Shown here in pieces: positions 18,965 through 28,773 of a stretch of DNA of 64,000 bases (the first letter of the stretch is position 1; every line of letters starts with the position of its first letter). The DNA is from Kribbella aluminosa (GTDB taxonomy: Bacteria > Actinomycetota > Actinomycetes > Propionibacteriales > Kribbellaceae). Both the position numbers and the translations under genes were made by a program. Below the pieces are notes generated by a model that saw nothing but the letters and a program-made list of their open reading frames with translations, was not told the origin of the DNA and ran no database searches. Location: contig NZ_JAGINT010000002.1 in NCBI RefSeq assembly GCF_017876295.1, positions 2,170,001 through 2,234,000 on the forward strand, given 5' to 3'.

Positions 18965-19306
18965 ATGGCGCAAGATCAGGTGGATCGGTTCTTCGAGGTA
19001 CTGGCTGATCCGACGCGACGGCACGTCGTGCAGCTGCTCGGCGACGGTCCCCAGCGGGCCGGCCGGCTGGCCGCCGCGACCGGGACCTCGTCGCCGGCCA
19101 TGAGCCGGCACCTGCGAATCCTGCTGGCGGCCGGGCTGGTCGCCGCCGAGCGGGTCCCGGACGATGCGCGCGTCCGCGTGTTCCGGCTCAACCCCGAGCC
19201 CGTCGTCGCCGTACAGGCCTGGCTCGACCAGGTCCAGGCGCACTGGCGCGACCAGCTCGGCGCCTTCAAGTCTCATGTCGAGCAGAAGGAGAAGTCCGAT
19301 GACTGA
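18965..19306 (+). CDS. ArsR-family transcriptional regulator
   Basis: A 113-residue winged-helix repressor. The DNA-binding core is FFEVLADPTRRHVVQLLGDG, AGRLAAATGTSSPAMSRHLR, ILLAAGLVAAERVPDDARVR. There are no metal-binding cysteines, so it belongs to the non-metal ArsR group that commonly controls an adjacent AHSA1/START-domain gene. It overlaps that gene (19299) by eight bases, and an operator-like repeat covers its own promoter. The ligand is unknown. Confidence 0.9.
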   Translation: MAQDQVDRFFEVLADPTRRHVVQLLGDGPQRAGRLAAATGTSSPAMSRHLRILLAAGLVAAERVPDDARVRVFRLNPEPVVAVQAWLDQVQAHWRDQLGAFKSHVEQKEKSDD

Positions 19307-20096
19307 ACCGTCCGCGACCGCAGCGGTCGAGGTCGCCATCGACCCCGCGACAGCGTTCAAGGTCTTCACCGAGGAGATCGACCTGTGGTGGGTCCGCGGC
19401 CCGATCAACTTCTGGGACTCCGCCCGCGCGGTCGAGATCCGGATCGAGCCGGGCGTCGGCGGCCGGATCCTCGAGGTGTACGCCGACGACGCGCTGGAGC
19501 GGGGCGTGATCACCGCCTGGGAGCCGGGCGCACGGTTCGAGTACCGCAGCTCCACCGACGACACCGAGACCACCGTCACCTTCGACCCGACCGCCGCCGG
19601 TACCCGCGTGACCGTCGTCGAGGCGCTGGTCCCGGGTGGCACCGACGCCGTCTACTCCTGGCAGAACGTGCTGCACTGGTTCCCCGCCTGGGTCGCCCGC
19701 CGCGACATCGCACCACACCAGGTCCGCGAGGTCGGCCGGCTCGCGGTCGCCTTGTCGTACGACGATCCCGCCGCCGCGGCGCGCTGGCTGCACACCGTGT
19801 TCGGGCTCGAGACCTGGGACCGCGTCCCCGAAGAGGGCCGGCAGCCGTCGTGGATCGAGCTGCACGCCGGCGCGTCCTCGATCATCCTGCTCCGCCGGAC
19901 CGAGTCGGGCGCTCCGGGCGCCGACCACGCGACCTGGGTGTACGTCGACGACCTCGACGCGCATTTCGCGCACAGCCAGGAGAACGGCGCCAAGCTCCTC
20001 TCCGAGGTCCACCAGCACGGGTACCGCTGCTACGAGGCCGAAGATCTCGAAGGCCACCGCTGGACCTTCCTCCAGGCCCGCCCGACGATGCAGTGA
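19299..20096 (+). CDS. AHSA1/START domain fused to glyoxalase-like (VOC) domain
   Basis: A 265-residue two-domain protein. Residues 1-145 are an SRPBCC/AHSA1 domain (AFKVFTEEIDLWWVRGPINF, GGRILEVYADDALERGVITA, FEYRSSTDDTETTVTFDPTA). Residues 150-265 are a VOC/glyoxalase-bleomycin-resistance half (LSYDDPAAAARWLHTVFGLE, then WVYVDDLDAHFAHSQENGAK and YEAEDLEGHRWTFLQ). Both folds usually bind small hydrophobic ligands. AGAAGGAG precedes the ATG. Coupled to arsR, it is probably the regulated product, perhaps in detoxification or resistance; the substrate is unknown. Confidence 0.88.
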   Translation: MTEPSATAAVEVAIDPATAFKVFTEEIDLWWVRGPINFWDSARAVEIRIEPGVGGRILEVYADDALERGVITAWEPGARFEYRSSTDDTETTVTFDPTAAGTRVTVVEALVPGGTDAVYSWQNVLHWFPAWVARRDIAPHQVREVGRLAVALSYDDPAAAARWLHTVFGLETWDRVPEEGRQPSWIELHAGASSIILLRRTESGAPGADHATWVYVDDLDAHFAHSQENGAKLLSEVHQHGYRCYEAEDLEGHRWTFLQARPTMQ

Positions 20097-20777
20097 CCGA
20101 ACAACCTCTCACGGGCGGCCGGATGACGCCCGGCGTGGTGCGGGTCGGTGACACGGTACGCCGGCCCGCATCGGAGCGTTCCGCATTCACCGCGGCCCTC
20201 CTGGAACTCCTTGCCGACAAGGACTTCACGCCCAACTACCTGGGCCAGGACGAGTACGGCCGCGACATCCTCACCTACCTGGAAGGCGACGTACCGTCCA
20301 GGTGTCAACGGTGGGAGGACCAACAAATAGCGGCGGCCGCCACCCTCCTTGCGTGCCTTCCACGACGCGACCCGCGACTCGTGCCTGTCCGGCGACCACG
20401 AGGTCGTCTGCCACCACGACCCGGCGCCCACCAACTTCGTCTTCACCGACGGCCTCCCCACGGCCCTGTTCGACCTCGACCTGGCCGCCCCCGGCGACCC
20501 CCTCGAAGACCTCGGCTACGCCGCCTGGACCTGGTGCATCGCCTCCAAACACAACGACCCCACCAGACAGGCCCACCAGGTACGCGTCCTGGCCGACGCC
20601 TACGATCTACGCGACCGGTCAAGCCTCGTCGACGCGATCCTTCAAAGCCAACTGGACAACGTGCAGTTCTGGATCGACAGACCCTGCGACGCCGCACCCG
20701 AACGCACCGCCTGGTCCCACCGCGAGCACGCCTTCACGCTCACCAACAGACAGCTGTTCGAAGAAGCCCTCGCCTGA
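20093..20777 (+). pseudogene. Phosphotransferase-family kinase with one-base frameshift
   Basis: An aminoglycoside/choline-kinase-like phosphotransferase split over two frames. The first part, from a GTG (20093) overlapping the previous stop, reads VVRVGDTVRRPASERSAF to QIAAAATLL. The second, from about 20350, reads RAFHDATRDS, then the catalytic VVCHHDPAPTNFVF, the metal-binding LFDLDLAAPGDPLEDLGYAA, and on to a stop at 20777. The total is 3n+1 bases. Removing one T of the TT at 20349-20350 restores one 227-codon frame, so this is either a sequencing error or a recent mutation. Substrate unknown. Confidence 0.75.
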
Positions 20778-20785
20778 TGCGCGGC

Positions 20786-21404
20786 TCAATCGCGCGGAGA
20801 TTCGATCGCAGCCAGCAGTTCGTGCATCGTCGACGACGGGTTGTCGTCCGGGAAGTTGCTGTCGTTGCGTTCGTGCCGGGTGGCTAGTCGCATCGCTCGC
20901 TCGCAGGCGTCGTGCCTGAGTGGCATGTACTTGGCACCATCCAGTCGCTTACCGGAACGACCGTCCAGTTGACGACTGACAGCCTCTGCGTCGCGCGTCT
21001 GCAAGAAGCCGGCTTGCTCCTGAAAATGCAGGATCAACCACAACTCGAAGCACGGATTTGATACGGCGATCCGGATTCCTTCGGCCGCGGCCAGCCGCAG
21101 GGCTCGATCCAGATGCGGATGGTGTTGCGGCCACTCGACGTCGAACACACACCAGCATTCATCGATCTCCGGGTCCCGGTGCAGTCGTTCGACGGCCTTG
21201 GTCACGAGATCCATCGGAAGTCCGTACGACGGATCGATCACCAGACTGATGGCGGTATTGGCCCGGATCTCCGGGAGGCGCTTGACTGCGTTCAGATAAT
21301 CCGGCTCCGACGCCTGGCCCTCGCAGAAGATCAGTACCGTCTTGCGTTCGGGACGGCTCGCTGTCCTGCGTCGGAGGTCTTTCGGCTTTCCGCGGACCTG
21401 TCAT
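20786..21404 (-). pseudogene. rloB: RloB-like (abortive-infection) protein, frameshift near its start
   Basis: The second gene of a two-gene module. The body is plainly RloB: TVLIFCEGQASEPDYLNAV, ECWCVFDVEWPQHHPHLDRA, then IRIAVSNPCFELWLILHFQ. The EG and DxD-like acidic positions recall TOPRIM-type nucleases. The ATG at 21404 overlaps the ATPase stop, but its frame differs by one base from the body. Deleting one A from the run at 21387-21389 gives MTGPRKPKDLRRRTASRPER and a 205-residue protein of normal length. Without that repair the only in-frame starts are CTG 21334 or GTG 21241, which lose the EG motif or run into it. Confidence 0.75.
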
Positions 21405-22681
21405 CAGGCGATCAGGCCGAGTGCTCGCAGGAGCTCGGTGCGGTCTGTGTCCGGCAGCGCGCCGAACCTACCTTGAAGGTAGGCCCGCTCCAGGTTGACC
21501 GACGTCCGGACCCGCTCGCCTGCGAACTCCGCCAGCGCGCCGAGGCGGGTTATGCCGTCATCGGACTTCTCCGTCAGCCAGACCTCGTCGCGGTTCAGGT
21601 GGTTGAGCAGGCTCGTGTCGTGGGTAGTGAAAATCAGTTGTGCATCTCGAGGATTGGTTGCTGGATCCTGGAACAGCGAGATGACCTGCTGTGACAGTGT
21701 CGGGTGCAGGCTTGCGTCCAACTCGTCGAACAGCAGCACCGATCCCTGCTTCAACGCCATCAACACTGGACCGATCATTCGGAACCACGTGCGCGTGCCT
21801 GACGACTCGGCGGCGAAGTCGAGGGGAACTGCGCCCGTTCCTGTTCGGTGTGTCAGGCGAAGTCGCTGCGCACGTCCTCGCAGCGGGGCGCCCCGGAGCG
21901 TGGGTTCCGCTGCTTCGGCCGGCACTACGTCGTCGATGCCCAGGTCGGCCAGACGAAGCAATGCCAGACCCTGCGCCCGGTCTGTGCTGTCGAAGGCGCT
22001 CGGGTCGCTGATCTCGAACAGTGATTGCTGGCCGGACTCCAGGTCGGGTTCGAAGAGGCTGGTGGTCGGTCTCCAGTCGATTGCGCCTGGGCGGCCAGGA
22101 GTTGCCAGGCCAAGGGTCTGAATCCGCAGAAGCTCCGCGGCGAAGTCTGACACCAGCGGTTCGTCGAATCGCCTTGCGATTGACAGCGCAAGGGTGCGGT
22201 CCGTCAACAGCTCTCTGGTGCCGGAGAGGCTGCCGAGGCCTCTTTGAAGCTTGAGGTCACGAGCTTCACGCTCGAAGACACGACGTCGCTTCTTTTCGGG
22301 ATAATGGAACAGGCCCTCGTAGGCGACCGCCTGTCGATCGAGTTCGACCAGGTACTCGAACCGGACTCCGCGGATCGCACATTCGACAGCGAACTGTGTC
22401 GGCCTGTCCGAGCCGCTGCTGAATGCAAAAGGCTCGACCGGGATCGTCTCGTCCCACATCTGCAACGAGAGTCGGACCGCGTCCCGCAGCCAACTGAGCG
22501 CGGCAATGATATTGGACTTGCCAGCAGCGTTCGGGCCGAAGATCGCTGCCACGTGGAGCAGGCTCTCGCCCAGGTTGGGCACCTCGCGGGCCGTCTCGCG
22601 CCCCGAGTCGACCGCGACCATCGACAGCTCGACCGGATCCAGGACGGAGCGGAAGTTGGACACCTCGAAGCGGATCAACAT
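21404..22681 (-). CDS. AAA15/21-family ATPase, RloA-like
   Basis: A 425-residue SMC/OLD-like ATPase. Walker A is GPNAAGKSN at residues 49-57, after the typical start MLIRFEVSNFRSVLDPVELS. A signature-like ESSGT, Walker B VLLFDELDASLHP and the H-switch FTTHDTSLLNHL follow in the second half. It is directly coupled to the rloB-like gene. Pairs of such an ATPase with RloB or related effectors (AbiL, RloAB, PARIS-type) act in abortive infection, where the ATPase senses phage and the partner is toxic. That role here is inferred from the gene pair. An AAGGA site precedes the ATG. Confidence 0.85.
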   Translation of the reverse strand: MLIRFEVSNFRSVLDPVELSMVAVDSGRETAREVPNLGESLLHVAAIFGPNAAGKSNIIAALSWLRDAVRLSLQMWDETIPVEPFAFSSGSDRPTQFAVECAIRGVRFEYLVELDRQAVAYEGLFHYPEKKRRRVFEREARDLKLQRGLGSLSGTRELLTDRTLALSIARRFDEPLVSDFAAELLRIQTLGLATPGRPGAIDWRPTTSLFEPDLESGQQSLFEISDPSAFDSTDRAQGLALLRLADLGIDDVVPAEAAEPTLRGAPLRGRAQRLRLTHRTGTGAVPLDFAAESSGTRTWFRMIGPVLMALKQGSVLLFDELDASLHPTLSQQVISLFQDPATNPRDAQLIFTTHDTSLLNHLNRDEVWLTEKSDDGITRLGALAEFAGERVRTSVNLERAYLQGRFGALPDTDRTELLRALGLIA

Positions 22682-22707
22682 GTACGGTCCTTACGTCGCA
22701 GACTGCA

Positions 22708-22713
22708 ATCATA
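22708..22713 (-). promoter_or_regulatory. -10 element for the ATPase/rloB pair
   Basis: TATGAT on the minus strand, about 27 bases upstream of the ATPase start, is a near-consensus -10 box in an otherwise GC-rich setting. A TTGCAC about 20 bases upstream is a loose -35. It gives the module its own promoter inside the 83-base gap after the DUF58 gene. Confidence 0.45.
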
Positions 22714-22764
22714 GCCCCGTTCTCGTCGAAAACGTGCAAGATTCGCTATTTGCCTGCGCAGCTC

Positions 22765-24056
22765 TTACAGTCGGCCGGCCTTCTTGAGGGACAGGTAGGT
22801 GTCGGCCAGGGCCGGGGCGATCTTGTCCGGGGGCTCGTCCAGCACGGTGACTCCGGCGCGGGTGAGGGTGGCGGTCAGGCGTTCGCGGTCCAGGCGGGTG
22901 CGAGCGGCCGAGGCGGCGCCGTACACCTCGACCAGATCGCCGCGGGTCGACTCCAGCTCGGTCAGCCGCGGGTCGGCAACCGAGGCGAGCAGTACGACGT
23001 GCCGCCGCAGCAGTGGACCGATGACCGGCAGCAGGGACTCCTCGATCGCGGCCGGATCCAGCCCGGTCAGCAGCACGACCAGCGAGCGCTGACCGAGGCG
23101 TTCGAGGACCTGCGAGACGACGATCCGGAAGTCGGTCTGGACGAGCTCGGCCTCGACGTTCGCCAGCGCGTTCACGAACGACGGCAGCACGTCCTGCGGC
23201 GCGGGCCGTCGGACGTCCGCCCGTACGGCGGAATCGCAGGCCAGCAAGGAGACCCGGTCGCCGGCCCGGGTGGCGAGTGCGGCCAGCAGCAGTGCGGCGT
23301 CCATCGCGTGGTCCAGCCGGGGCGCGTCGCCGACCCGGCCCGCGGACAGCCGCCCGGAGTCGATCACGATCGCGACCTGCCGGTCCCGCTCCGGCCGCCA
23401 GGTCCGCAGTACGACGTTCCCGCGCCGAGCCGTGGCCCGCCAGTCGATGCTCCGGACGTCGTCACCGGGGACGTAGTCCCGCAGCGAGTCGAACTCCGTG
23501 CCCTGCCCGCGCACCAGCAACGCCGTACGTCCGTCCAGCTCCCGCAACCGCGCCAGCCGTGACGGCAGGTGCTTGCGGCTCTTGAACGGCGGCAGCGCCC
23601 GCACCGTCCACGGGACCTGGTGCGAACCCTGCCGTCCCGCAAAGCCCAAGGGGCCGATGGCTCGTACCGTCACCCGGCTCGCCTGCCGATCCCCGCGACG
23701 TGTCGGCACCAGGTGAGTCGTCACCCGACGGCGCTCACCCGACGGCAGGTCCAGCTGGTGCGGCGGATCCAGTACGCCGGCAGACGGCGGCCAGGCGTCC
23801 CGGAGCAACCCCCGCACCCGACGGCCCGGGTTGGTGACCAGCATGTTCACGACGGCCTGCTCACCCAGCCGTACGGCGTTGTCGCCCTCACGGCTGAACT
23901 GCAACCGCCGCGGCGACCCGGCCAGCAGGATGTCCACCAGACACACCACCAGCACCACTCCAACGACCACACCGATCCCGGCCCACGACGGCATCACCAG
24001 AGCCACGAAGATGACTCCAGCAGCAGCCAAGAGGCCGGCCCGGCCAGTAAGAACCA

Positions 24057-24057
<1 letters not shown>
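22765..24057 (-). CDS. DUF58 domain protein
   Basis: A 430-residue membrane-anchored protein encoded right after a MoxR ATPase. Two hydrophobic segments lie at residues 5-50. The DUF58 motif GDDVRSIDWRATARRGNVVL is near residue 230, followed by a von Willebrand A-like domain (VAIVIDSGRLSAGRV with a partial MIDAS pattern and LVVLLTGLDP). The ATG overlaps the MoxR stop (TGATG). MoxR/DUF58 pairs are thought to act as chaperone-like systems for membrane or cell-wall complexes, but no substrate is known here. Confidence 0.9.
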
Positions 24058-25024
<967 letters not shown>

Positions 25025-25028
<4 letters not shown>

Positions 25029-26164
25029 GGGTGTCGTACCTCCTGCGTCAGTACGTCGAGTTCATGGGACAGGGACATCAGAGCGGCGTCAGTGAGGGGC
25101 GGAAGCCCGTAGAGCAGTTCGTACAGCATCGCCGGGTCCCGGTCGGTCCGTGCAGCGACCGTAGCGACAACAGCCGACGGGTCCGCCCGCCGGGGGATGC
25201 CGTGCGCCTTGTGCAGCTGGCCGAGCGCTGAATCGCGTAGTGCGGCCGCAGCACGGTCACGGGCCCTTGACCGCCGGTAGAGCCGCGCCCTGCCCTCCGT
25301 GGTCTCGGCAGCGTGCACGATCACCGGCAGCCGCTCGGCCACGACAGGGCCGAGCCGCCGTCCGCGCCAGATCGCTACGACCAGCACGGCGAACGCCAAC
25401 GCCCAGCCGATGTAGCGGACGTACGGCGGGATCAACGGCGGTCCGTCCTGGCCTGGGTTGACGCCACGGGACTGGAACTGCGGCAGGTACCACGTGAGGT
25501 CCTTGTGCGTGCCGATCAGATTGAGCGCCAGCGCCGCGTTGCCGTCCTCTGCCAGCTGGTCGTTGGTGAACGACCTCGCCGTACCGACCACGTCGATGAT
25601 CCGGTCGCCGAGCTGCAACCGCACCACGGTGTTGTGGATGCCGTCGCCGTAACAGCTGGTCGCGGCCTCCGGTGCGCTGTACGTCGGCCCGCTGACCGTC
25701 GCCGTACCGGCCTTGACGGCGGCCGGAAGGCTGCAGCCGGGTTGACGACTGCCCGACGACACCGAGTCGCCGCTGAGCTGCACCCCTGGTGCGAGTGCTC
25801 GCAGTGCCTCGCCGCTGGGCCGGATCAGGACGACGTGGCTCCACTCGGCCTGAGCGATCCGCTGCCAGTCAGCAGAGTCCAGATAACCGGACGGCCCCAC
25901 CAGCAGCGTCTTGCCGTCACCTGGCTGCGTGGCGTCGTCCAGCGACTCAGTGCCGTGTACGTCGACGTTGTGGTTCTTCAGCAACGCCGACAGCGCACGT
26001 GCCCCGTCCACCTTCGTGGAGTCCGGACTGAACGTTCCCGAGGTCTGCGACGACGTAGCGATCAGTACGACGATCGCGGCCAGCACGATGAGACCTGTCA
26101 CCAGCAAGGGCGTCCGCAAGGCCCGCCAGCTCTCAACGACTCCCCGTGCCTCTGACGTACTCAT
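25025..26164 (-). CDS. DUF4350 membrane protein
   Basis: A 379-residue protein with one TM helix near residues 18-35 (LLVTGLIVLAAIVVLIAT), a large external domain starting DGARALSALLKNHNVDVHGT (the DUF4350 domain), a second TM helix near 250 (YIGWALAFAVLVVAIWRGRR) and a cytosolic tail rich in Arg. This topology and its place between DUF4129 and moxR genes are standard for the actinobacterial operon. Function unknown; the external domain resembles type 1 glutamine amidotransferase-like folds in related families. Confidence 0.88.
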
Positions 26165-26790
26165 ACAGCCACCCGCGCGGTCCGTGCAGCGTCGTCAGCA
26201 GCCACGACAGCGGCGTACCGCTCCGGCGTGCCAGGGCGGTTGCCGTAGACAACCTCCGTGAACACGTGGGCGGCCGGCTGCAGCACGTCCCGCAGTACGG
26301 GAGCTGCCTTGGACGCGTCGGTGACCACCTCGTACGCCGTACGTCCGGGCCGCTCGTCCAGCACGGTCCGCTCGGTCAGCTCGGCCACGCACGCACGGAA
26401 CCGGCTGCGGCAGGCCAACGCGAAGTCACCGGACGCGGCCTCCCGCTCCGCCAGCGCGCGGTACTCAGCTGCGCTCTGCGGCCGGGCCGTGTCGAAGACG
26501 GCCTGCGACGTCACCTTCTTGCTGGTCCGCAGCACACCGGCTCGCCAGAGCACCACGCCGACGACAAGTAGCAGCAGGCAGATCAGCACGGCCAGACCGG
26601 CGTGGCCGTTCGGTGACGAGCCGGTCAGACTGTCCAGCAGGTCCTTGATCCAGTTGACGACCTTGCCGAGCGCCTTGCTGATCAGCGAACCCGAGTCCCG
26701 GTACGTCGACTTGGACAGCTCCTTGGCCGCCTCCTGTGCGGCCTGGTCCCGGCTGATGTCGACCGGCGGCTCCAGCGGGAAGAGGATCAC
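26161..26790 (-). CDS. DUF4129 membrane protein
   Basis: A 209-residue protein with a short external region (ISRDQAAQEAAKELSKSTYR), one TM helix near residues 68-88 (LAVLICLLLLVVGVVLWRAG) and a cytosolic DUF4129 domain (EYRALAEREAASGDFALACR, then RPGRTAYEVVTDASKAAP). The GTG at 26790 overlaps the upstream stop as GTGA and has GGGGAG upstream, so the longer open frame was rejected. In other actinobacteria these proteins accompany MoxR and DUF4350 proteins. Role unknown. Confidence 0.85.
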   Translation of the reverse strand: MILFPLEPPVDISRDQAAQEAAKELSKSTYRDSGSLISKALGKVVNWIKDLLDSLTGSSPNGHAGLAVLICLLLLVVGVVLWRAGVLRTSKKVTSQAVFDTARPQSAAEYRALAEREAASGDFALACRSRFRACVAELTERTVLDERPGRTAYEVVTDASKAAPVLRDVLQPAAHVFTEVVYGNRPGTPERYAAVVAADDAARTARVAV

Positions 26791-27806
26791 ACGCTCTCCC
26801 CGGATCGCAATGCCGGACGCATCCACAGGTCGAGACCTTCCCGCCGGACCCGGAGGTCCAGGTAGATCAGGGCCTGGACGGCCGACATGAACGCCAGGCT
26901 CGCGATCACCGTCATCAGCGACGCGGTACCGACCGCGACGCCGAGCACGATCGTCACCGCGGTGGCGCCGGTGCCGTCGGCCGGACCGGCCCAGGAGCTG
27001 ACGGTGAACATCAGCGACGTGATCCCGAACTGCAGGGCGTAACTGATGATGTTCACCACCACCCCGCCGAACAGCAGGATCCCGAACACCCGCCAGAACT
27101 TCCCACGCACCAGCCGCCACGAGCGCCGCAGCGCCCCCCAGACACCCACCCGCTCGGGGATGTACAGCCCGATGTCGGGTGAATGCCGCCCCTCCATCAG
27201 TACGACGGTCCCGGCGAGCACGAGCCGGACACCGAAGATCAGCACCAGCACCCCGCCGACGAGCATCATGACCAGCGCCACGGCACCCGCGACGTCCGAG
27301 GAGACCGCTGCGTTCGCACCGGCGCCGATCCCGAGTACGGCGAGGCCCCAGCCGCCGATGAGCAGCACGAACGACAGGGACTGCATCAGGCCGACAGCAG
27401 CGAGTGCGGGCAGTGCGGGCCGCACCAGCCGCAAGAGCTCACGCGGACCGGCCCTGTGCGCCAGCTGGCTGCGGACCGCGGCCAGGGCGATGATCCCGGC
27501 CAGCATGCTCGACACCACCGAGAACAGCACCACCTGGACGCCGTACGTCAGCAGCAAGCCCGCACCGGCCTGTCCGAACGGGTCGTTCGCGCGCAAGAAC
27601 CCGGCCAGACCACCTGGTACCGCAACCTCGGTCAGCGCGGCCTGCAACGCCAGCAGCGCGATCCCGGCCAGCACCGGCAGGCCCAGCATGATCGTCTTGT
27701 TGTCGGAGATGGTCCGGGCCGCGTTGTCCAGCAGGTCCGCGGGCAGCCACGGCCGCAGCGGTTCCGATGCCACGTCGTCGTGCAAAGTCATGCTCTGATC
27801 GGCCAT
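26787..27806 (-). CDS. Multi-pass membrane protein heading the moxR operon
   Basis: A 339-residue integral membrane protein with about six to seven hydrophobic stretches (for example near residues 38-58, 80-110, 130-150, 165-195, 245-270 and 290-315) and a characteristic end, IYLDLRVRREGLDLWMRP, seen in actinobacterial proteins annotated as glycerophosphodiester phosphodiesterase membrane domain. No catalytic residues are visible. The start ATG 27806 has GAGGG seven bases upstream. It is the first gene of a five-gene leftward operon linked by overlaps. Confidence 0.75.
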   Translation of the reverse strand: MADQSMTLHDDVASEPLRPWLPADLLDNAARTISDNKTIMLGLPVLAGIALLALQAALTEVAVPGGLAGFLRANDPFGQAGAGLLLTYGVQVVLFSVVSSMLAGIIALAAVRSQLAHRAGPRELLRLVRPALPALAAVGLMQSLSFVLLIGGWGLAVLGIGAGANAAVSSDVAGAVALVMMLVGGVLVLIFGVRLVLAGTVVLMEGRHSPDIGLYIPERVGVWGALRRSWRLVRGKFWRVFGILLFGGVVVNIISYALQFGITSLMFTVSSWAGPADGTGATAVTIVLGVAVGTASLMTVIASLAFMSAVQALIYLDLRVRREGLDLWMRPALRSGESV

Positions 27807-27932
27807 CGGCGGACCCTCTTCCCCGGGTGACGAGTTGTGGTGGACCCCGGACGTGCACCATGATCCCGGATGATCACAGCCCAACTCGGGGTCACACGGC
27901 GATCCGGCGTGTGCACTACCGCGGGAATGGGA

Positions 27933-27946
27933 CACTATCCGTAGTG
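27933..27946. promoter_or_regulatory. Inverted repeat upstream of mtrA
   Basis: CACTA-TCCG-TAGTG lies in the 203-base divergent gap between the moxR operon and mtrA, 70-80 bases before mtrA. It could be a regulator site for either direction. A second CACTA occurs at 27914. The symmetry is short, so confidence is low. Confidence 0.3.
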
Positions 27947-28015
27947 CGTACGGCCTGGCACCCGCCGCGCGCATTCCGATCGGTCGGCAGAAGCGGACGG
28001 CAAGGAGCTATGGGC

Positions 28016-28714
28016 GTGGCAGACGGAAACCGGACGATGCGGGGCCGGATCCTCATCGTCGACGACGACACAGCGTTGTCGGAGATGCTCAGCATCGTGC
28101 TGCGCAACGAGGGATACGACACCTATCTGTGCGCGACCGGCGACAAGGCGGTACCTGCGTTCCGCGAGTTCAAGCCGGATCTGCTGCTCCTGGACCTGAT
28201 GCTGCCGGGGATGGACGGGATCGACGTCTGCCGCGCGATCCGGGCCGAGTCCGGCGTACCGATCGTGATGCTGACCGCGAAGAGTGACACCGTGGACGTG
28301 GTGCTCGGGCTCGAGTCGGGTGCCGACGACTACGTGGTGAAGCCGTTCAAGCCGAAGGAGCTGGTGGCCCGGATCCGGGCCCGGCTGCGCCGGATGGACG
28401 AGCCCGGTCCGGAGTCGCTGGCGATCGGCGACCTGACCATCGACGTCGCCGGCCACTCGGTGAAGCGGGCCGGCGAGACGATCCAGCTGACGCCGCTGGA
28501 GTTCGACCTGCTGGTCTGCCTGGCGTCGAAGCCCTGGCAGGTGTTCACCCGCGAGGTGCTGCTGGAGCAGGTCTGGGGGTACCGGCACGCCGCCGACACC
28601 CGGCTGGTCAACGTGCATGTCCAGCGGCTGCGCTCCAAGATCGAGAAGGACCCTGAGCACCCGGAGATCGTGGTCACGGTCCGCGGTGTCGGATACAAGG
28701 CGGGTGCGGACTGA
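28016..28714 (+). CDS. mtrA: Response regulator MtrA
   Basis: An OmpR-family response regulator that works with MtrB to control cell-wall remodelling and division in actinobacteria. The receiver domain has acidic residues in LIVDDDTALSEML, the phospho-acceptor Asp in LLLLDLMLPGMDGID, Thr in VMLTAKSD and Lys in VVKPFKPKEL. The C-terminal winged helix contains ETIQLTPLEFDLLVCLASKP and ADTRLVNVHVQRLRSKIEKD. GTG 28016 is eight bases from GGAG and was preferred. ATG 28010 (two extra codons) is only two bases from it. Confidence 0.96.
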   Translation: MADGNRTMRGRILIVDDDTALSEMLSIVLRNEGYDTYLCATGDKAVPAFREFKPDLLLLDLMLPGMDGIDVCRAIRAESGVPIVMLTAKSDTVDVVLGLESGADDYVVKPFKPKELVARIRARLRRMDEPGPESLAIGDLTIDVAGHSVKRAGETIQLTPLEFDLLVCLASKPWQVFTREVLLEQVWGYRHAADTRLVNVHVQRLRSKIEKDPEHPEIVVTVRGVGYKAGAD

Positions 28715-28773
28715 TCGAGTACGGTCGCGGCCAAGAGTCGCAGACGGCCGCCGATGAGCAGGTAGCGGCATCG

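Noticed and set aside
28010..28015. ATG start for mtrA
   Set aside because: It lies only two bases from the GGAG site, whereas GTG 28016 has ideal spacing; either is possible and differs by two codons.
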